From Microbacterium sp. lyk4-40-TSB-66 (lineage in GTDB: Bacteria; Actinomycetota; Actinomycetes; Actinomycetales; Microbacteriaceae): a DNA stretch of 64,000 bases. Made by a program: the position numbers and the translations under genes. The notes below the pieces were generated by a model. It ran no database searches. It was not told the origin of the DNA and saw only the letters and a program-made list of their open reading frames with translations. Location of the stretch: the NCBI RefSeq assembly GCF_030209475.1, contig NZ_JARVRW010000006.1, positions 1-64,000 of the forward strand, in the 5' to 3' direction. Positions 59,803-64,000 of this stretch are shown here, in pieces (the first letter of the stretch is position 1; each line of letters starts with the position of its first letter).

Positions 59803-60561
59803 ATGTCCGGACACTCCAAATGGGCCACGACCAAGCACAAGAAGGCGGTCATCGACTCGCGTCGCGCCAAGTCGTGGGCCAAGCTCATCAAGAACATCGA
59901 GGTCGCGGCGAAGCTCGGTGGAGCCGACCTCCAGGGCAACCCGACGCTGTTCGACGCGGTCCTCAAAGCCAAGAAGACCTCGGTCCCCAAAGACAACATC
60001 GACCGCGCCATCAAGCGCGGCGCCGGCATCGGCGGCGAAGCGGTCGAGTACGCCTCGATCATGTACGAGGGCTACGGCCCCAACGGCGTGGCATTCCTCA
60101 TCGAGTGTCTGACCGACAACAAGAACCGCGCCGCCGCCGAGGTGCGTACGGCCCTCAGTCGTAACGGCGGAACCCTCGCCGACCCGGGCAGCGTCGCCTA
60201 CAACTTCAGCCGCAAGGGCGTCATCGTCGTCCCCGCCGAGGGGACGACCGAAGACGACGTCATGCTCGCCGTGCTCGAGGCCGGTGCCGAAGAGGTCGAG
60301 CCGCACGGCGAAGGGTTCGGCGTCATCACCGAAGCCACCGACCTCGTCTCCGTGCGCAGCGCTCTGCAGGAGGCCGGCATCGAATACGACTCGGCCGACG
60401 TCGAGTTCGTCCCCTCGCTCAAGGTCGAGGTCGACGCCGACACCGCCCGCAAGGTGTTCCGCCTCATCGACGCCCTCGAAGACAGCGACGACGTGCAGAA
60501 CGTCTACACGAACTTCGACCTCACCGCCGAGGTGCAGGCCGAGCTCGAGAACGACGAGTAA
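59803..60561 (+). CDS. yebC: YebC/PmpR family regulatory protein
   Basis: A 252-aa protein starting [21 protein letters not shown], the invariant YebC opening. [14 protein letters not shown], the [13 protein letters not shown] segment, [19 protein letters not shown] and [11 protein letters not shown] follow. Members are DNA- or ribosome-associated regulators; recent work on relatives points to relief of ribosome stalling, so the exact role here is open. It lies between pdxT and ruvC as usual in actinobacteria, with its own leaderless -10 box. Confidence 0.95.
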   Translation: MSGHSKWATTKHKKAVIDSRRAKSWAKLIKNIEVAAKLGGADLQGNPTLFDAVLKAKKTSVPKDNIDRAIKRGAGIGGEAVEYASIMYEGYGPNGVAFLIECLTDNKNRAAAEVRTALSRNGGTLADPGSVAYNFSRKGVIVVPAEGTTEDDVMLAVLEAGAEEVEPHGEGFGVITEATDLVSVRSALQEAGIEYDSADVEFVPSLKVEVDADTARKVFRLIDALEDSDDVQNVYTNFDLTAEVQAELENDE

Positions 60562-60596
60562 GGGCGCGCCCTCGATTCGCACACGGCCCCTGCGCT

Positions 60597-60602
60597 TAGC
60601 GT
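60597..60602 (+). promoter_or_regulatory. -10 box TAGCGT, leaderless start of ruvC
   Basis: TAGCGT ends 7 bases before the GTG at 60610; it decides that start over the GTG at 60601, which overlaps the box. Confidence 0.55.
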
Positions 60603-60609
60603 GGGGGCC

Positions 60610-61212
60610 GTGTCCCGTAATCTCCGCGTGCTCGGCATCGACCCCGGCCTCACCCGATGCGGCGTCGGGGTCGTCGACGTCTCGCCGAACCGCACCGCGT
60701 CGCTGGTGCACGTGGGCGTCGTCCGCTCCCTGACGACCGACCCCATCGAGAAGCGGCTGGCGGCGATCGCCGCCGGTATCCGTCTCGTGCTCGCGGAGCA
60801 CGATCCGGGCGTGGTCGCCGTCGAGCGCGTCTTCGCGCAGAACAACCGTCACTCGGTGATGGGGACGGCCCAGGCCAGCGGCATCGCGCTCCTGCTGGCC
60901 GCCGAACACGGCATCCCGGCCGCCACCCACACCCCGAGCGAGGTCAAGGCGGCGATCACCGGTTACGGTTCCGCGGACAAGCTGCAGGTGCAGACGATGG
61001 TCGCGCGGGTGCTACGCCTGGACGTCCTTCCCCAGCCCGCGGATGCCGCCGACGCGCTGGCCATCGCGCTGTGCCACGCGTGGCGAGGGGGAGCCGCCCC
61101 GGCCTCGGGAGAGACCACCCTGACGCCCGCCCAGCGTGCGTGGCGCGACGCCGAGAAGCGTCGTTCTCCACAGCCCCGTGTCGCTCGAACGAATGTACGA
61201 ACCGGCGCGTAG
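60610..61212 (+). CDS. ruvC: Holliday junction resolvase RuvC
   Basis: Endonuclease that cuts Holliday junctions. The 200-aa protein has the catalytic acids in VLGIDPGLTRCG, VVAVERVFAQNNRHSVMGTAQA and ADAADALAIALCHAW. The C-terminal 35 residues are a basic, poorly conserved tail, slightly longer than in E. coli. I take the GTG at 60610 (VSRNLRVLG) because the -10 box is 7 bases upstream. It is followed by ruvA and ruvB, each with its own start signal. Confidence 0.95.
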   Translation: MSRNLRVLGIDPGLTRCGVGVVDVSPNRTASLVHVGVVRSLTTDPIEKRLAAIAAGIRLVLAEHDPGVVAVERVFAQNNRHSVMGTAQASGIALLLAAEHGIPAATHTPSEVKAAITGYGSADKLQVQTMVARVLRLDVLPQPADAADALAIALCHAWRGGAAPASGETTLTPAQRAWRDAEKRRSPQPRVARTNVRTGA

Positions 61213-61215
61213 GCT
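61210..61215 (+). promoter_or_regulatory. -10 box TAGGCT, leaderless start of ruvA
   Basis: TAGGCT begins with the ruvC stop codon TAG and ends 6 bases before the ruvA ATG, so ruvA may be transcribed separately from ruvC. Confidence 0.6.
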
Positions 61216-61221
61216 GGTTAC

Positions 61222-61842
61222 ATGATTTCTTCGCTGCACGGGACGGCGGCCCACGTCGCCGACGACTCGCTCGTGGTCGTGGTGGGCGGTGTCGGCTTCT
61301 CGGTCGCCGTCACCTCGCAGTTGGCGCGCACGGTTCACGTCGGATCAGATGTGCACCTGCACACGAACCTGATCGTGCGCGAAGACGCCCTGTCGCTGTT
61401 CGGTTTTGAGAGTCGCGAAGAGCTGACCGTCTTCACGCAGCTCATCAGCGTGACGGGCGTCGGACCAAAGTCCGCCCTCGGCGTGCTGTCGTCGCTGACG
61501 GTGCCGCAGATCGCCCAGGCCGTCGCCGACGACGACGATGCGCCCTTCCGGCGCGTGTCGGGCATCGGCCCCAAGACCGCCAAGCTCATCGTCGTGCAGC
61601 TCGCGGGCAAACTCGCCGTCGTCCCGGCGACCGCTCCCGCCGCCGTCCGCGCGCACGGGCAGGTCCCCGTGCAGGTCACGCAGGCGCTGATCGGGCTCGG
61701 ATGGAGCGAACGCACCGCGGCCGAAGCCGTGGCATCCGTCGCCGAGAGCGCCTCCGAGGGCGACCGCGCGTCGGTGCAGGCCCTTCTCCGCCTCACGCTG
61801 GCTCTGCTCGGCCCGACACGCAAGGAGACCGTGGGTGGCTGA
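61222..61842 (+). CDS. ruvA: Holliday junction helicase subunit RuvA
   Basis: Junction-binding subunit of the RuvAB branch-migration motor. The 206-aa protein has [20 protein letters not shown], the [31 protein letters not shown] helix-hairpin-helix region (about 62-92), [23 protein letters not shown], and the C-terminal RuvB-contact helix [16 protein letters not shown]. It overlaps ruvB by 8 bases. Confidence 0.96.
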   Translation: MISSLHGTAAHVADDSLVVVVGGVGFSVAVTSQLARTVHVGSDVHLHTNLIVREDALSLFGFESREELTVFTQLISVTGVGPKSALGVLSSLTVPQIAQAVADDDDAPFRRVSGIGPKTAKLIVVQLAGKLAVVPATAPAAVRAHGQVPVQVTQALIGLGWSERTAAEAVASVAESASEGDRASVQALLRLTLALLGPTRKETVGG

Positions 61843-62881
61843 CGTCCGCGACGCCGGCACGCCCGACGACGAGACCGAGCTGGCGATCGAGGGGGCATTG
61901 CGCCCCGTCTCGCTCGCTGAATTCGTCGGTCAGCACAAAGTGCGGGCGCAGCTGCAGCTCCTGCTCGACGCCGCCCGCATCCAGCAGCGCTCGCCCGACC
62001 ACATCCTGCTGTCGGGCCCACCGGGCCTGGGCAAGACGACGCTCGCGATGATCGTCGCCCACGAGAGCGGCCGTCCGTTGCGCCTCTCGAGCGGTCCGGC
62101 CATCCAGCACGCGGGCGACCTCGCCGCGCTGCTGTCGTCGCTGACACCGGGCGAGGTGCTGTTCATCGACGAGATCCACCGCATGGCGCGCTCGGCCGAA
62201 GAGATGCTGTACCTCGCGATGGAGGACTTCCGCATCGACATCATGGTCGGCAAGGGCGCGGGTGCGACGAGCATCCCCCTCGACCTGTCCCCGTTCACCC
62301 TCGTGGGTGCCACCACGCGAGCGGGCCTCCTGCCCAACCCGCTGCGCGACCGCTTCGGATTCACCGCCCACCTGGAGTACTACGAGCCCGAGGAGCTCGA
62401 GCTGGTGGTCTCGCGCTCGGCGTCCATGCTCGACGTGGGACTCCCGGGCACGTCTCGTTCAGAGATCGCCCGCCGCTCCCGCGGCACACCCCGTATCGCC
62501 AACCGCCTTCTGCGTCGCGTTCGCGACTACCTCGTCGTGCACGGCCCCTCCGCCGGCGCCGACGACGGCCACGCCGACCTCCGCACGGTCGGAGCCGCGC
62601 TCGATCTCTACGACGTCGATTCGATCGGCCTCGACCGCCTCGACCGTGCGGTGCTCGACGCCCTCGTCCGTCGTTTCCGCGGGGGTCCGGTGGGTCTGAG
62701 CACACTCGCCGTCGCCGTCGGCGAGGAGCCCGAGACCATCGAATCGGTGGTCGAGCCCTACCTCGTGCGCATCGGATTCATGGGGCGCACGCCCCGCGGC
62801 CGCGTGGCGACACCCGACGCCTACGACCACCTCGGCGCCCCCCACCCCGACGGCCTGCTCCGGTTCAGCCAGGGCGTATGA
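61835..62881 (+). CDS. ruvB: Holliday junction helicase subunit RuvB
   Basis: AAA+ motor of branch migration. The 348-aa protein has Walker [14 protein letters not shown], Walker [16 protein letters not shown], sensor 1 [19 protein letters not shown] (with the Arg finger) and a winged-helix tail with [13 protein letters not shown]. The GTG at 61835 overlaps the ruvA stop and has GGAG seven bases upstream. It ends the ruv cluster; yajC has its own promoter. Confidence 0.97.
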   Translation: MADVRDAGTPDDETELAIEGALRPVSLAEFVGQHKVRAQLQLLLDAARIQQRSPDHILLSGPPGLGKTTLAMIVAHESGRPLRLSSGPAIQHAGDLAALLSSLTPGEVLFIDEIHRMARSAEEMLYLAMEDFRIDIMVGKGAGATSIPLDLSPFTLVGATTRAGLLPNPLRDRFGFTAHLEYYEPEELELVVSRSASMLDVGLPGTSRSEIARRSRGTPRIANRLLRRVRDYLVVHGPSAGADDGHADLRTVGAALDLYDVDSIGLDRLDRAVLDALVRRFRGGPVGLSTLAVAVGEEPETIESVVEPYLVRIGFMGRTPRGRVATPDAYDHLGAPHPDGLLRFSQGV

Positions 62882-62883
62882 CC

Positions 62884-62889
62884 TATACT
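62884..62889 (+). promoter_or_regulatory. -10 box TATACT for yajC-secD
   Basis: TATACT, 72 bases before the yajC ATG and just after the ruvB stop. It gives a leader of about 65 bases. Confidence 0.6.
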
Positions 62890-62961
62890 CGGCGGGGGAT
62901 TCCCCGACCCTCGCTAGGCAGTGCCGCACGGCGCGCCTGATTTGAAAGGTGCACCGCCTCC

Positions 62962-63402
62962 ATGGACAGTCTCCTCCTTCCCCTTCTGCTAGCCGGCCTG
63001 CTCGTCTTCATGTTCGTGAGCTCGCGTCGCCGCATGAAGAAGCAGAAGGCCGAGCAGGAGAAGAAGGCCCGCGACACCGTCCCCGGCGCCGAGGTGCTGC
63101 TGCAGGGTGGCCTGTACGGCACCATCGTCGAGTACGACGGCGAAGACCTCGACAAGCCCGCGCTCGTCGAGATCGCCCCCGGCATCGTCATCAAGGTGCA
63201 CAGCCAGGCCGTGCTGCGCATCGTCGACCCGATCGAGGGAGCCGTCACCGAAGACGAGTTCATCGAGGCCGAAGAGTCCGAGGCCGAGTACATCGCGGGT
63301 GTCGCCGACGGCGACACCACTTCGATCAGCGACGACAAGCGCGCCGCGCGCCAGAACACCGTCGACATCGAGCGCGACGACAAGGACCGCCCCGCAGTCT
63401 GA
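62962..63402 (+). CDS. yajC: Preprotein translocase subunit YajC
   Basis: Small membrane partner of SecDF. The 146-aa protein has one N-terminal helix (LLLPLLLAGLLVFMFVSS, about 4-21), then RRRMKKQKAEQEKKARDTV and VLLQGGLYGTIVEYDG, as in YajC. The C-terminal 50 residues are acidic and longer than in E. coli. GAAAGG lies upstream of the ATG. secD follows after 48 bases, forming the usual yajC-secD operon. Confidence 0.93.
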   Translation: MDSLLLPLLLAGLLVFMFVSSRRRMKKQKAEQEKKARDTVPGAEVLLQGGLYGTIVEYDGEDLDKPALVEIAPGIVIKVHSQAVLRIVDPIEGAVTEDEFIEAEESEAEYIAGVADGDTTSISDDKRAARQNTVDIERDDKDRPAV

Positions 63403-63450
63403 TCGCCTCCCCACTCCTTCTCGTTCACCGCCGCACAGAAAGCCGACTCC

Positions 63451-64000
63451 GTGGCGCCCTCGACTCCTGTCCGTCATGCCTGGCGCGTATTGACCGGACT
63501 GCTCGCCATCACCGGCGTGCTGTTCGGCATCAACGCCCTGGGTGTGTACACCTTCAATGCCAGTTCCTGGACCCCCGACCTCGCCCTCGACCTCCAGGGC
63601 GGCACGCAGATCATCCTGCAGGCCCAGACCACCGACGGCGCAGCGCCCGACAGCGAGCAGCTGCAGCAGGCCGTCACGATCATCCGCCAGCGCGTCGACG
63701 CCTCCGGTGTCGGTGAGACCGACGTCGCGACCGAGGGTGGCCGCAACATCGTCGTGCAGATCCCCGGCCAGGCCGACGAGGCCACACGCGAGCGCATTCA
63801 GAGCTCCGCGCAGCTGCAGCTGCGTCCGGTGCTTTTCACCGGTGCGCAGGGAACCTCGTTCGTCGGCGCCGACGGCACCTCGACGCCGTACCCCACGCCT
63901 GATCCCGCGCTGCCGTCGACACCGACCGCCGCACCGACCGATGCCAGCGATCCTGCGTACATCACGCCGGCACTGCAGGCGGAGTTCCTCGCGTACGACT
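63451..64000 (+). CDS. secD: Protein translocase subunit SecD (5' part, runs off the window)
   Basis: The first 183 codons are present and the frame stays open to the window edge. After a short basic start there is a membrane helix (VLTGLLAITGVLFGINALGVY, about 13-33), then WTPDLALDLQGGTQIILQAQ, the SecD P1 signature, and AVTIIRQRVDASGVGETDV. The GTG at 63451 is chosen as the first start before the membrane helix. Its Shine-Dalgarno is weak (AGAAAG). A Pro/Thr-rich loop lies near residues 145-175. Confidence 0.93.
   Translation, partial: MAPSTPVRHAWRVLTGLLAITGVLFGINALGVYTFNASSWTPDLALDLQGGTQIILQAQTTDGAAPDSEQLQQAVTIIRQRVDASGVGETDVATEGGRNIVVQIPGQADEATRERIQSSAQLQLRPVLFTGAQGTSFVGADGTSTPYPTPDPALPSTPTAAPTDASDPAYITPALQAEFLAYD

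Overview
The window is a high-GC (about 70% by eye), gene-dense bacterial chromosome segment from an actinomycete. It is most likely Micrococcales, family Microbacteriaceae, close to Microbacterium. The grounds are the set of actinobacterial domain-of-unknown-function genes (DUF3000, DUF3093, DUF3159, DUF3710, DUF4191, DUF4193, DUF7455, DUF7882), SepH, a GlnR-type nitrogen box, a PhoP-type box, many leaderless -10 boxes, and a gene order matching the conserved sigA-dut-dxs-rnd and thrS-pdxST-yebC-ruvCAB-yajC-secD blocks of actinobacteria. I see no prophage, insertion sequence, CRISPR array or rRNA operon.

Layout. 1-10 kb: fadD with a tandemly duplicated 3' end, a DUF2277 gene, a PhoA-like alkaline phosphatase with a sortase-type C-terminus behind a Pho box, an orphan membrane protein plus P-loop ATPase pair, glnA behind a GlnR box, an RDD membrane protein, DUF4191, and an unknown single-pass membrane protein. 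10-18 kb: the minus-strand operon pepA-lpdA-sucB, then a PAC2 protein, the primary sigma factor sigA and a CofE-like ligase. 18-21 kb: an ATP-grasp gene divergent from a two-gene alanine racemase in which each catalytic half has decayed reciprocally. 21-31 kb: DUF7455, parE and parC (convergent), a phosphodiesterase, sepH, DUF4193, DUF3093, and the overlapping dut-DUF3710-DUF3159 operon. 31-42 kb: aconitase behind a perfect palindrome, dxs, a fadB-fadA beta-oxidation pair, rnd and DUF3000, and an alpha/beta hydrolase.

42-51 kb: sufE, a sulfurtransferase, zapE, amtB (GlnR box), an orphan PemK/MazF-like protein, four tRNA genes (Val-CAC, Gly-GCC, Cys-GCA, Val-GAC), a 0.7 kb gene-free stretch, two PPOX/F420-type flavoproteins, DUF7882 and an ArsB/NhaD-type permease. 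51-64 kb: thrS and a HIT hydrolase, a 26-bp minisatellite, a secreted ricin-lectin/metalloprotease-like protein, the vitamin B6 locus (pdxY and the MocR regulator pdxR divergent from pdxS-pdxT), yebC, ruvC-ruvA-ruvB, yajC and the start of secD.

How the genes work together: glnA and amtB share one regulatory half-site (ammonium uptake and assimilation). sucB and lpdA supply the E2 and E3 subunits of 2-oxoacid dehydrogenases, and acn is in the same cycle. fadD, fadA and fadB form a fatty-acid degradation set spread over the window. parE and parC together make topoisomerase IV. ruvA, ruvB and ruvC make the Holliday-junction resolvasome. The most unusual piece is the reciprocal split racemase beside an ATP-grasp ligase, which may serve an unusual wall or peptide chemistry.
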